Below the pieces are notes generated by a model. It did no database searches. It saw only the letters and a program-made list of their open reading frames with translations, and was not told the origin of the DNA. The position numbers and the translations under genes were made by a program. Below are positions 25,026 through 37,118 of a stretch of 64,000 bases of DNA, in pieces. Numbering within the stretch: the stretch's first letter is position 1; each line of letters starts with the position of its first letter. Source of the stretch: Varanus komodoensis (Eukaryota > Chordata > Lepidosauria > Squamata > Varanidae); the NCBI RefSeq assembly GCF_004798865.1, contig NW_025336114.1, forward strand, positions 1-64,000, written 5' to 3'.

Positions 25026-25224
25026 CTATTCAGACTTGCCTTTAGCAAGATTTTTTTCTTTTACCCTTGATGCTGATCATCATCCAAAGGCATATATGTA
25101 TATTGTGCCTGGTGTACAGGAAGACTAAGATATAAAAGGTTTGATGGTTACAACCAGACTAGAATTTCACATCTTTGGTTTCGTGCATGTATCAAGAAAA
25201 AACACTCACCAGTTCTAGATGCCC

Positions 25225-25330
25225 TCCATCCTCGCAGCCCAGTGTGAAGCTTCAGATGGACAAAAGCCCTCCCCCACTTTGCTGCCCTCCAAGTGTCCTT
25301 TGGAGATGGCATTCAGAGGAAATAGTGATT
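25225..25330 (-). repeat. L2-clade LINE fragment
   Basis: The stretch TTGCTGCCCTCCAAGTGTCC followed by TGGAGATGGCATTCAGAG aligns with the L2 copies at about 26955-26990 and 61420-61455. It is a short internal piece only. Confidence 0.6.
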
Positions 25331-26599
25331 AGGATTGACAAATGGATTAGTGCTCTCTGGGATTTTCCCTTATTGCATTTTTCAGGTGAAAGCTGCTTTA
25401 AAAGAAAGTGAAATGCTGCCCAAAAGCTTTATCTCTCTGACAGTCCAGGTTGTTTAGTTCAGCTTTTTTCAGCCTTCATCTGCGGTGGCAGCTTCAGCAC
25501 CATTTTTGAAAGAATCAACATGCTTCCTCTTTAAATGACACCAACCAGTTAGGTATCGCATAATGAAACATGGTGAGTGACCTTGAAAGATCACAAAGTC
25601 AACCAGAATGGCTGGCTGACAAGATCACTGAGGACACATGTTGCCAAATGCTATATCCTCAGTGTGAATGGATTTTGAGGTGGGTTGGAGAGGGGTTGTG
25701 TCCCTTGAGTCAAAGCAACTGGACCAGCTCCTGGGCCTACCTAGCTGGAGTGAGGCAGTGTGATGACTGGCCCTCACTGCCATTGTCACAGTGCGGCAAG
25801 ACAGGAAGCATCTACTCTGCCGGTTGCCTTGGCAACAGGGTTTTATTCCATTCCTCTTGACAAAAAGTCACCCTCACCAATCCGTTTTTAAATCCATTCA
25901 CGGTGCCCTTGCAAAAAGTCACAGAAGGAGTGGAGGGGAAATGCTTGCTAAACCTTTTCTAGTCCTCAGGACTAGAATGCATCTGTCACCAGTACTACAA
26001 TGTATGGGGCTTATTGACTTACTTTCACTTTTTCGAACATTACCCATTTTCGAAAACATGTCCCTAACACTGGTTTCTCCCTCACACAGCCCCCTCCATG
26101 TTGCGAATGAACCTCTGGAGGGACTCAAGGCATTGCATGAGCTAACTCCACCGCACAGGTATCAGCCTGGAGCAACAAAATGCTCCAGGCCTTGACCAAC
26201 ATCTGATGGCTATTCAAGGGATTTTATTTATTCACATTGATTTACATTTTACAGCACTCTGTGGTGATGGCAGTGGCTAGAACTAGCCCACTTGTCTCAC
26301 AGACCCCCACATCTTCATTTGACATGTGGGAAGAATCATGTGTACCCCAAATGAGCACCTCAAATGCAAGATGACATCTTCTGAACTCCTATAAAATTCA
26401 GTGACTTGAATGATAAAAGCTTCACCTCGACCCTAGGACTATGGAGCAAATATCCTTAGTCTATGCACAAACTGCCTCCTTTTTTCTGTGTTGGGTTCAA
26501 GTCACTAACGTTTTAACTCTCTTAGAACTGCTGTGTATGTGCACAGTTTGAATGGATGCTTTTTAAGCCATACCTAACTGTGGACATAATTGTTTGAAC

Positions 26600-27680
26600 A
26601 TTTATCATTTCGTTTCATTACCCAAAGCTCTCTGGGTGGTTTGCAACAGTTCCTAAAACAGAACCCTAGTACAATAAAATGCCACATTTGTTTCCAAAAT
26701 GTAGAATTTAAAAACAATTTTAAAGCAAGCAATGAAAAACAATTTAGCTGCTAAACAATATTTGTTACAGAGTAGACTTGTTAGAAACAACTGACATAAA
26801 GTCATTAAATATCTTGGGGTGTCTTTTAATGCCTTAGCATACAGGGATGTCTTAAGATCCTGCTGAAAGAATGCCAGGGTTGACACAGGAGGGCCTCAGT
26901 GGAGTGGTCAATCCATAGTCAGGAAGCCACCACTAAGAAGTCCCTCCCTCATTTTGCTGCCATACAAGTGTTCCTTGAAGATGACATTCAGGAGAAGGCC
27001 TAAGATATTGATCATAGTGGTTGGATCAATTGCAGCTGGGAGGGGCACTCTGTAAAATATTTAAATCGCAGCCAGTATAAGGCTTTATAGGTTAAAATCA
27101 GTAGGTTGAACTGGACTCAGAAGTGCACAGGGAAATGCAAATGGGTCAGAATTATATGACTTATATGTTTAGAACTTCTGGACCCAGATTTTGGTCTAGC
27201 TGCCACATTTTGTGCAAGCACCAGTCGCTGAACAGTCTTCAAGGACAGCCACATATACCGTGCATCACAGTAAACTAATTTCGGTATTACTAGAGCATGT
27301 CTAGCTAGAAAGGCATAACAGGGACAACAGCTGGAGCTGACAGAATGCATTTCCTGAACCAGAAGCCATCTAAGCTGAAAGAGACAAAGATGGCTCCAGG
27401 AAGACCCTCATGCTATCAGCCTGCTCTAAGGGGAATACAGCTCCATCCAAAACAGGCTGAGCATCCCTCATGGGATCAGAGGAACCACTCACAAGCATCA
27501 TCTCAACCTTATCTGGACTGAGTTGTTAGCCCTCATCCAGACTATTGTCCCAGCCAGACACTGGTTTTACACATCCATAGCCTCGTTCAGTAGGGCTGAA
27601 CAGGTAAGACAGAGCTGCAAGTCATCAGAATACTGAAGACACTATCGTCCAAAACTCTGGATGATCCCCCTCGGTAATTT
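26600..27680 (-). mobile_element. L2-clade LINE, 3' part
   Basis: On the minus strand, 27350-27200 encodes LVIPKLVYCDARYMW.SLKTV followed by QRLVLAQNVAARP. This matches the L2 ORF2 block with a YCNALY-like motif, a GLPLKTV-like step and LQ.VQNAAAR. The order of conserved blocks equals that of the copy at 61070-62048. The 3' end, a CCAAAGCTCTCTGGGTGGTT box followed by an A-rich stretch on the + strand, is at the low-coordinate side. It is 5' truncated or cut at 27680, where CR1 sequence begins without a gap. Confidence 0.82.
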
Positions 27681-29300
27681 CATAGAATCACAGAACAATA
27701 GAGTTGGAAGGGTGTAATCAGGCCACTGGGTCCATCCCCCTGCTCAGTGCAGGACTCCAGGTAGAACCATCCCTCTTGCATGCATCAGGTGTGGGAGAGC
27801 CCACAACCTCCCTGAGTCATTGGTTCCATCCTCATATTGCTCTTTTAGCCAGGAGGTTTTTTTTCCTGATTTTCAGCCAGAATCTGGCTTCCTGTAACTT
27901 GAGCCCATTGATTTGTTTTCTGCACTCTGGCATGACTGAGAAGAGATCCTGGCCCTCCTCTGTGTGACAGCCTTTCAAGTAATTGCAAAGTGTTATCCTA
28001 TCTCCCCTCAGTCTTCTCTCCTCTGGGCTAAGCATGCCCAATTCTTTCTCCTTACAGCACTTTGTTTCCAGTCTGCTGATCATCTTTGTTGCCATTCTCT
28101 GAACCTTTTCCAGTCTGTCTGCATCTTTCTTCAACTGTGGTGCCCATAACTGTATGCAGTACTCAAGATGAAGGCAAGCCGCTGCTGAGTAGAGGGAACT
28201 AATACATCACACAGTCTGGAAGTGGTTCTTCTATTAATGCAGCCCAAATTAGCCTTTGCCTTTCTTGCAGCTGCATCACATTATTGACTCATATTCATCT
28301 CGTACATCAGTTCCAAAATCCTTCTTGATTGTAGTGTTGTTAAGCCAAGTTTCCTCCATCATACAACTATGTTTTTGGTTTCTTTTTTCTATGTGCAGAA
28401 TTTTATTTTATTCCTGTTAAATTTCATTCTATTATTTTCAGCCTGGCACTCCAACATGTCAAGTTCACCTTGAATCTTCTTTCTGCCTTCCAGGATATTA
28501 GCTATCCCACCCAGTTTTGTGTAATTTGCAGATCTGATCATCATTCCCTGCACATTTTCAATCATTACTGAAAATGTCAAAGAGCACTAGGCCTAGAACT
28601 GTACAGTACCCACTTGTTACCTCTCCACACTCCTTGAGTCCAACTCTGTAGGCAACCGTGGATCCACCTGATAGCTGTTCCCTCTAGCACACTTTTACCT
28701 AGTTTGATAAACAGAATATCATGCAGCACTTTGAAAAAAAGTCTTTGCTGATGCCAAGATATACTATGCCCACAGCATCCCCACAGTCCATTGGGCGGTT
28801 ACCCACTCAAAAAATGAAATCAGATTGCTCTAGCAGGATTTGTTCATGACAAATCCATATCAGCTTCGGTAATTACTGCATCCAGACTTGGCTACTTTAC
28901 AATCTTCTCCAGAATTTTTCCAGTGACAGCTGTATTGTCCATGGTTCCCAAGCTCTCCTCTGCCTACTGACTGGTCTGTGGTTCCCAGGTTCCTTCTTTT
29001 TCCCCCTCTGAAGATAGGGACATCATTAGCCCTCATCCAGTCATCTCACACTTAATCTATCCTCCATGGTTTCTCAAAAAAAATACACAGTTGGTCTAAG
29101 AGTTCTTCTGCCGCTTCCTTTATTACTCTAGGATGCAGTTCACTGGGTCCTGTTGATCTGAATGCACTCAAATTAATTAGGTGCTCCTTGACTATTTGCC
29201 TATCAATTTCAAGCTGCAGTCCTGCCCCCATCAGCTTGTACTTCATCCTTGCCAGGGAGGTCACACAGTCTTTTTTAGAGAGGACTGAGCCAAAGTAGGA
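27681..29300 (-). mobile_element. CR1 LINE, reverse-transcriptase part to 3' end
   Basis: The low-coordinate end, CATAGAATCACAGAA, is the reverse complement of the CR1 3' terminus with its short direct repeats. Minus-strand pieces then follow in order. Between 28134 and 27832 are DRLEKVQRMATKMISRLE, LSPEERRLRGDRI and the ORF2 C-terminus. Between 28580 and 28389 are YTKLGGIANILEGRKKIQ and DMLECQAENNRMKFNRNK, the segment after the RT active site. Between 29264 and 29052 are AFRSTGPSELHPRVIKEAAE and the following helix. The reading frame is broken between pieces, so the copy is dead. At about 1.6 kb it is the longest LINE in the window. Confidence 0.9.
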
Positions 29301-31051
29301 AATTCAAGGATCTCACTGAGCAAGTAACATTCACCACCAGCCTACAGTTGTTAGGATCTTTCAGGTCCAGAAGGGATTCTTCAGATGTAATCTCATTGCC
29401 TTGTCTTTCAAGCAGCATGGGACCAGCCCCTCTTGCAAAGAGGCATTGATCTCTTCCCTGGCACAGGCATTTTCTCTCTCTGCTGGCTTATATACGCCAG
29501 GTGTGGAAAGAATCCAGCATGGAATATATTTGCCACTGTGGTTTATTAAACACTTTCGGTCATGTTCATATACACATGCCTATGCATAGATGAAATGTGT
29601 ATATGGGCATTTAAATGCTCTGTGCCTGTCCTTAAACTCCCTTTTCTAGCTGACTCCGGAGAAACTCTGTTCTGTGGAAGCTCTCACACTGGAAGGTGGA
29701 TTTTCCACTCAGTTGCTTCTCCCTTTCTGTTAACGCTCTGCTTGGGTGATCAGGGAATGCTCCTGGCACATTTATGGCAGAGGGCTGCTGTGCAGTGTTC
29801 AGAGCTCTTCCCAACCCCAGGCTTTTCTCTCCAGCCACCTCATTATCCTAGGATGGAAATAATAGGTAAATAATAACTTCTTGAGAAACAAGTATTTCCT
29901 GAGACAAACAACCCTCCCAGTGCCGAGCCTTCCTAGACATGATTGGTCAGCCAGGTGTGCAGTGTAGCAGAAAATCCATAGCACGGGAATGAGGATTTTA
30001 AGAGAACAACATATAGAGTTAAAAGGTTGGTTGCTGTGTTTAGATTCAAAGCCTCTGGCATGTTAGCAAAGCTATTTTTCCTTCTTGCATGATGTGGCTA
30101 CAAAAACTGAAATGGAATAAAATACCTGAAACAAAGTTCATACCATCTAATATACTTGAACTGACTGGCTTAAATCCAGAGAGGGGGTATAAAGAGGCTT
30201 TACTCAGTCCCTCATGCTACAATGCTGTGCTAGCTGTAGACAAGCTGTTGTTACCTCTGCATTACCTTTTCCCAACCGGGAGTTCTGCTCCAAAGCATCC
30301 TGAAGACACGAGGCTGGGGAAGACTGCACTAAAATAGAATCATTCAAAATAATTCCTAAGCTTTTGGAGCTTGCTCTGATTTCCAAGGATCTTCTCCCAT
30401 TTAGCCTGAAGGATGCCAGGCAGCTGGAAAGACTTCCATGCTCCTGCATTTTATCTTCCTTCCAGCATACACAGGCAACCCTGATTACTTGCTTGCAGGG
30501 GAAATGTTTCAGGCAGTATCCCTAAAGAAGCACATGACCTCTTGGTATACTAAAGATAGCAAAATGCTGCCATTTGGTGCAGTAAGAGTGACTGAGCCAA
30601 CTTTGCTTCATCTGTGCTTGCTATTCATCCTAATGTTAAGGTCATGTGCACCTCCATGAGTGTCACCACCAGATCTCACGTCATCTTTCTTTTTCTCCCG
30701 AGACTGTTGGCTGGTTATAATAGTGCCTCCTTCAGTCATTCCCCAGGATCCATGCCTGCAGACTGACCCAGGCTACTGATCCTATTTCTGAAGTAGAAGT
30801 ACATTTGTTGGGTGGGTTTTGAATCCCCATGGGCTTACCTTCCCAATGAGAACGTCTCTGACAGTAAGCAACATTGTGTGGGAGTATGCTGACTGAAATG
30901 GTCAAAGAAAAATGGTTGACCCACCAATTAAAATGAGCACATGCCTATTTAAAATGCCATTTCTGGCTAGTCAAAAGTACAGCTGTCATTGCACTTCATT
31001 CATAACCTCAGACAAGCTATCCAGGCAAGTTTTTACAATATATATAGTTTT

Positions 31052-31117
31052 CCAGAGAGAGATGGCTTCGGCGAATGGGGCGGCATAAAAATGTTTTAAT
31101 AAAAAAATAAAAAAAAG
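31052..31117 (+). repeat. LINE 3'-tail repeat (L2/CR1 type)
   Basis: GGCTTCGGCGAATGGGGCGG (31064-31083) is an almost exact reverse complement of the box at 47049-47072. It is followed by an A/T-rich (AATA)-like tail. Sense orientation, tail only. Confidence 0.65.
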
Positions 31118-32568
31118 ATGAATGCAAATTGAAAATTAATGACTGGGTTCTCATGACAGGGCAACCCATCATGGGTTGCTACTCACAGTGGGTTGTTGTG
31201 CCATGCAAGCCCAGACCAGTTCCTGCAGTTGCCCTCAAACAAGCCACACTGACAACCATGTCTTGTTCTTAGGGTTGTGATACCCATTATGGCTTATTGT
31301 GTTCGAACCCTGGTGAGCACCCCTATCATGGGTATCAGTGGTCGTCTACTGACTCACTTGCCAAGAGTGACAAAACTGCCTTGCAGCTCTTGCCTAGCAT
31401 CCCCAGTCACTGCCCAGTGCCAGATGCCCCATGAGTGCTTCTGGGCAGGGCAGGGCAGATTTTGATGTGCGATACATAGCTATACAGAAAAGGGAAATGG
31501 GATGTCTCTTTAAGGAGCTTAAATGACTTTTCCTTATATTCTGTTCATAAACCTGAATTCTATCCACCTTGGACTCAAAAGGAATTATATATAAATCCCC
31601 TACAGTGAAGTCAGGATTTGTACTGACAGTAGAAAGGCAAGCTTTGGGACCAATTCCAACTGAATGATTCTGTGATTTAGCAATAGCCTATCAGCAGTCA
31701 TAAGCAGAATAGCAACGAACTACACATTGATAGCCAACCCAACATCTGGCATAGAATAACTAAGATGAAGCAATACAGTTGTGCCCTTGGGAGTTGTTTA
31801 AAATAAGAAATTTTAGTGGACACACCTTTTTATATCATAATACTACCAGAGCGAAGGAAGCTATGGGTGGAATACATTCTCTCTTCTGTGCGATATTAAA
31901 GATACTGCACATCTGTCCACTGATTGCATTGAATCATCCTGTAACATATTTTGAGAAATCACCCCATATCTGTGTCTGTTTCATATTTATCAGCATTTGT
32001 GAGCAAATGCAACAGAGTATGTGCATTAAGAGATGTGTGATGACTAGTCTAATGGAAGTGCGTGTACTCCAGAACACATGATTCGAGGTGAAGCCTGAGT
32101 ATACATAGCACTACCACAGCTACTCTTTGTTTGCATCATTAGAAGGAAAGTTGGCCAAAAAGATATAAGGTGTAACGCAGGAGGAACGCATAACATTAGC
32201 ACAGGGATCTCCTTGCCTGTGTGTCACCTCATTTGTGTTGCTACTAGACTCAGTGCTGCAGAACTCATTACAGCAGCCTTGTAAATAAGCCCACCACAGT
32301 CACTAGCCTGCTAAAATATCTTACTAGCTGGCTGGGAGCTGATGGAGAGGAGATGGAAAGCATTTCTGGGCTGGGTGTGAAGAACAGGATATCCTTCCTC
32401 TGATGGCTTGCTTGGTTTCTGTGCCAGGACCGGAAAAGGGGCAAAGCCAGATTGCTCACCTGTATGCATCCCTGAACCTTTGCTTGCCTGCTATTCCTTC
32501 TCACATATGACTAACAGGTTCTTGCTTAAATATAAGGTGGCATTAAAGTATTTCTAAGCACAGCCATT

Positions 32569-32683
32569 TTCCCAAGCTGGCACCCTCTGCATATATTGGA
32601 GTGCAACCTCCATCAAGGGCTAGTGTAGGTTCTGGGTGATGGGAACTGTAGTGTGACACATCTAGAGGGTGTGAGGCTGGGAA
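32569..32683. mobile_element. palindromic MITE-like repeat (best copy)
   Basis: The left arm begins TTCCCAAGCTGGCACCCTCT and the reverse complement of the right arm begins TTCCCAGCCTCACACCCTCT. Both continue into a GTGCAACCTCCATCA / ACTACAGTTCCCATCA core. The element is essentially one palindrome of about 115 bp. Several other window loci share the core. Size and layout fit a short hAT-type MITE, though no target duplication is preserved here. Confidence 0.7.
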
Positions 32684-34033
32684 GATCTGCTGTAGTAGCA
32701 TAATTCCTTTCTTTGAAGGCAGAATCTGAGCTGGTGGAGGTCTGTGTGCTATGTGCCATTCCCACCAAGACGGCTTGAGTCTAAACTAAGAATAGCTGCT
32801 GAAATAAAAGGTGCTCTTAGGAGATCCTGCTGGGTCTTTCAACCACCCTCTGCCCATACCAGAGACTTCAAGAAACTGAATAAGTTGCTGTTTTCAACCT
32901 GCATAGGGTTGATCTAATTTCTATTAGAAGAGCTTTCTGAACTTGATACAGCCATGCCAGCCTTCCATCTCTGCCTTTTCTATCCACTTTCTGGCCTCTT
33001 CAAGCACTCAAAAGATATCTGATACTTTTCCAGCTCATTTCTCCATCCCTTTATCTTTTTCCCCCCAAACTGTGGCTAATGAGTAGAGAACCTCAGAGAA
33101 CAGAGCACCTTGCTAGAAATGGATGGTTGCTGAATGCCATCCTTCCAATAAATATGCTATGGTTTAAATATGTGATTTTGCTATTTCATGTTTTTAAAAT
33201 CTTTACAGTGCATACAAAATTTTTTACACACACTCATGAACACACATGGACTACTTTTGTGTATGGAGCAGAATCAATTTCATTTAATTTCATTTTCATT
33301 GAATTGTTGCTTTTTTGGATTTCTAGCTTAGGACTACAACCCAAAGCACATTTTTTAGAGTAAACCCTTTGAACACAGTAGAATTTATTGTTGAGTAAAT
33401 CATGCACAAAATTGGGGCACAATACCTTGAATTCTGCCTTTGGCCTGTGGGTTGTGCTTCGAATCCATTCCCTTATTCCACCTTTCTCTGAACTTCCTCT
33501 GAATATTGCTGTCTAAGACCACAAGTCTAAAGATGTGTTCTCACTTGTGACTTACTTCTGAGAAAATGTGCCTTGGATCTATTTCTTCAATAACATAACA
33601 TTTGCTCAGTATCTTTCTTCTAAAACTGATTCTTCAGAGCAGCTTTCACAAAGCATGAAGTCTATTTTAATTCATATCATCATTTTTATCATTAATTTAA
33701 TGTTTTTTTGTCGTTTTCAATTTTCTTGCATGCTGCCTTTGGGAGGTTTGACCTTAAAGGGGGTTTTCAACTTTTTTAAAAAAAGAAAGAAATAAAATAA
33801 GCATGATCAACAATGAAACTGTAAAGAAATACTAGAAAGAGCCAATATGGCTATCTAGCAGTCAAAACGACTAGCCAAACAAGGAAAAGAAAGAAACTCA
33901 TACACACAGTGGTAGGTTTGCAAGATCACAGAAAGAAAGAGAGAATTTTATCTGCATAACAAATTTGTAAGATAGGTTAAGCAGGAAGAGAGTAATTTGC
34001 CCAAGTCACCCGGTTAACTGACACTCTGATCTA

Positions 34034-34133
34034 GCCTTCCCCAACCTGGGAGACACGAGATATACTGAACTTCAGTCCCATCACCCCCAGACAGCACGGG
34101 AGTTGTAGCCCAATGTATCTAGAGGCTACCACA
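34034..34133. repeat. palindromic MITE-like copy
   Basis: Shows TTCCCCAACCTGG at the left, CTTCAGTCCCATCACCCCCAG in pieces, then GGGAGTTGTAGCCC and TCTAGAGG at the right. The arms pair partially. Confidence 0.6.
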
Positions 34134-34224
34134 TTAGGGCATTTTGATTGCAAAACCACTTTGGTTCGCATGCAGGTCAGTTTATCAGAGAGGTGGGAGA
34201 GGAGCTTCAGAATCTGGTTTGTAG

Positions 34225-34350
34225 CAAATCAAACCATTGGTTCATGCAGCCTATGACCATCGACACTCACTGGCTGGGACTCTCAGGGTTTCCTCACCTC
34301 AGACTTTCTGCATGCAAAACAGGTGCTTTGCCACTGAGCTACAGGCTCTG
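34225..34350 (-). mobile_element. tRNA-derived SINE copy
   Basis: Read on the minus strand, the head is CTGTAGCTCAGTGGCAAAGC followed by GCATGCAGAAAG, an Ala-type tRNA 5' half. The B box region is worn. Confidence 0.65.
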
Positions 34351-35401
34351 CTGCAACTTCCTCACACCCGTGCTCAGCATGGTCAACTCAGCCGTTCTAG
34401 CACATCAGGTCGCCCTCAGACAGTCATGTGATATCCATGCAAGCACAGTAGGAATTTTCTCATAGAAAAACAGTAGGGGCTTATATAATTGAGCTGAATC
34501 TGCCCTGCTGCCCAGGCTTCTGATACCTTGTAGGTGATATTCTGACCCATGCAGCTCACTCTGCCAAGGTTTCTGCAAGCCGCAGCGAGTGAAACAGATG
34601 TGCATCGTCCACTGGCATGAAGTCACTTTCTTCTGCAGGGAGCGTGTTCTTCCTTGGAAGGAGGGAAGTCCCACTGTGTGCACTCCCATGTGCCTTGCTC
34701 CCAAGAACGCATGGCCTGCAGCGTAAGGGGCAGGTCAAAAGGAAACAGCATAAGTGTGTGTATGTTTAACTATGGCCTGTAACTGGCAAAGCTTTAGCTG
34801 TGCAGTCAACCTGCCTCATTGGTGAAATGTCACAGGGGATCCTGGTGTTGTCTCCACTTTTACCTTCCTGTGTTTTCCCATCACTTCTTCCTCCTCCACC
34901 ACCATCAAAGAAATCCATGAAAGATGGAAGGACAGAACAGTGGCAAGACAGTGTTTGATCCACAGCTCCAGGACTATCCATCTAGAAGTAACCTGACTAC
35001 CTAAAAGTGAAACAAGCCCATCTCCCCCCACCCTGTTAGCATTTCCTTCCCTTCTGTTTCAGGGTCAAAAGAGACACTCCTTCAGCTTGCCATTTAAAGG
35101 CCATACCTTTCTCTCCACTCCCCATTTTTACTCTATGGTAGGTGCAGGTGCCAAGGATTTAACCCTTTCCCCCATACCCTGTGTTTATTTTAGAATAAAA
35201 TTGGGAGGAAAAATAGTTTTGTGCAGATTTTAAGTAGCATTAGCCTTGGCCCCTAAAACATACACTTGTCAGGACAGAGACCTTTCCTCCTCCTGCTGTG
35301 CAAAATAACTTGCCCACCAGTGGCATTATCTGAATACATACAAACACAGATGTGCCACATTCACACATTATATGTGGGGGCAAAGGGTTACAAAATGCAG
35401 C

Positions 35402-35515
35402 CTTCCCTCATCACTGCCCTCTGAATGTTTTGGGCTACAACTGGCCATTGGCCCTGCTGGCTGTTGCAGAAGGAACTGAAGTCCAAAACATCTGGAGGGC
35501 TTCAGGCCGGGGAAA
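35402..35515. repeat. palindromic MITE-like copy
   Basis: TGCCCTCTGAATGTTTTGGG on the left pairs with CCAAAACATCTGGAGGGC on the right, with GCCATTGGCCCTGCTGGCTG between them. Confidence 0.6.
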
Positions 35516-36039
35516 GTGGCGTCATAATGTGTGCGGCAGCCCCCATGGCAGTTTCTCCACTTCCTTCAAGGCTCCCCTGGCCTCCTGATCTCATCGGGCT
35601 TTGCTCTTCCACTGCCACGTTTGTCGGTCATGCAGCAGTGCCTTTTGCCATTCTGAGGGCTGCTTTTCATCTCCTGGCAGGCACTTTTTCCTGTGGTGAA
35701 ATTAACAAGTTGAGGCAAGGGCAAGCCAAAAGCAAAGAAGGGAAAAGAAACTTCTAATCTCCAGCCAGACGTGACTCCGAGGCAGCCAGCATTAAAGTGC
35801 TTTCAGAAGGCTTGTGTCTCCTTCATTAGGAAAGGTCAAAGTCAATCACCCTGGTGGTGATTTGAGGAGAACAAGATGCAGGCATGTTATTAGGGCCCTC
35901 TGTCACTGGAGTCTCTGCTTTGTGCCAGCACAGGCAGCATCCACAGTCCCAAGAGGAGCTCTCTCCCGCTGCCGCTCTCTTGTCCCCTGGAGAGGCTGGT
36001 GGTGGAACCAGAGGACACCCGTGAGAGGCACACACCAAT

Positions 36040-36125
36040 TTTTTCAACCTACCCCAACCTGGTGTGCTCCAGATGTTTCAGAATGCAACTCCCATCCTTT
36101 CCAGCCAGCGTGGCCAGTGCTGGAT
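36040..36125. repeat. palindromic MITE-like copy, left half
   Basis: Contains CCCAACCTGGTGTGCTCCAG, then GAATGCAACTCCCATCC and CAGCCAGCGTGGCCAGTG. The right arm is missing. Confidence 0.55.
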
Positions 36126-36900
36126 TATTTTCTACGTACCAGACGTTTAGCCTTGGCTCCATTTCACACAATAAGGCTACTTTCACTCACGCTCAATGTG
36201 GTGGTTGGGAAATAGAAAGGAAGTTGATAGAATGGGAAGGAGGGAATTAGCTACTTCAGGCAGCAGATTTGCACAATGAACCAAGGGCATCAAAGCATTA
36301 TTACTTCACTGGGTTATTATTGTATCCTTACTGCCAAGGATGGGCGTTTTCTGCCATGTGGAGCAAAAGGACGTAGCTAGTTTTGGGTGTTGTGTGCCAA
36401 AAGAGAGAGCGCTGCCCCTTCTGCAACTGCTGCTTCAGGGTGGCCAAGACACCTAGAAGTAGTGTCTCCCAAAGGATCCTCCTTCTCGCCTCCTTTACTT
36501 TTCCTGTCAGAAAATGGAGGCTTCAGCAACTACTGCTTTAATTGCAGTGCCTTGAGGTGGTGACTCCAGTGGGACAACTTCTTCCTCACCCTTCACCCTC
36601 AGGGATTGGGTTTTGGACAGGTAGCCTTGGTAGGAGATGTGGTGGCCTCTTATTCCAAGGCTGACCACCACAGAATTCAAGAAAACATTGCTTTGTTCAC
36701 AGACAGTTTTGCATTCCTAGGAGAGTGCCTGTTGCTTCTACAGGCTTCTCTGCTAGTGTTATTTTCCTTCATCCTAAATTCAAATACACACAGGAGGCTG
36801 GATTAGATGAGTGGAGAGCATTTCTGTAGTTCCTCCAGTTTCTAAGTCCCTCCATTTCGTTCATTTCTGTGAAGTTTTCTGTGTCCTGTTGGTTTTGCAG

Positions 36901-37118
36901 GTGCCTCAGGGAGACTGGAACAACACATTGACTAGGGACAAAGACAATGAAATCCCATGTCGGCGCATGCGAAGTGGGAGTTATATCAAAGCCATTGGGG
37001 ATGATGACAGTGAAGACTCAGAAACCAGCCCCAAGCCATCCCCGAAAACTGCAGCTCGGAGACAGAGTTACCTCAAGGCTACTCAGCAATCTCTGGGTGA
37101 ACAGAGCACCACTCACAG
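36901..37118 (+). CDS. DLGAP4: DLGAP4 coding exon 2 (residues 319-390)
   Basis: Acceptor …GTTGGTTTTGCAG ends at 36900 and the donor is GTAAAC at 37119. The 218 bases give 72 codons plus two bases (AG), which join the G of the next exon to make Arg. It encodes two of the short guanylate-kinase-binding repeats of SAPAP proteins: RMRSGSYIKA (340-349) and ARRQSYLKA (370-378). In this family, phosphorylation of the serine before the tyrosine promotes binding to the PSD-95 guanylate-kinase domain. An acidic DDDSEDSETS stretch and KPSPK lie between them. The sequence IPCRRMRSGSYIKA is near-identical to human DLGAP4 and DLGAP1. GEQS at the end fits DLGAP4. Confidence 0.95.

Larger units (their letters stand above)
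16475..36900 (+). other. DLGAP4 intron between coding exons 1 and 2
   Basis: This 20.4-kb intron runs from GTGGGT to a TTTTGCAG acceptor. It holds the foldback element, CR1, L2 and SINE copies listed separately, and the assembly gap at 23.8 kb. Stretches with nothing I can name are about 16800-18690, 19050-20440, 21650-22690, 22940-23750, 25330-26600, 29300-31050, 31120-32560, 32690-34030 and 36130-36890. The block 31130-31330 contains several short ACCCAT/ATGGGT inverted motifs and may be a degenerate DNA transposon. A fragment at 43270-43330 style, with 'gtcccattg.tttcagtggg', occurs at 17895-17925 and 14785-14805 and looks like an old dispersed repeat. Confidence 0.85.
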
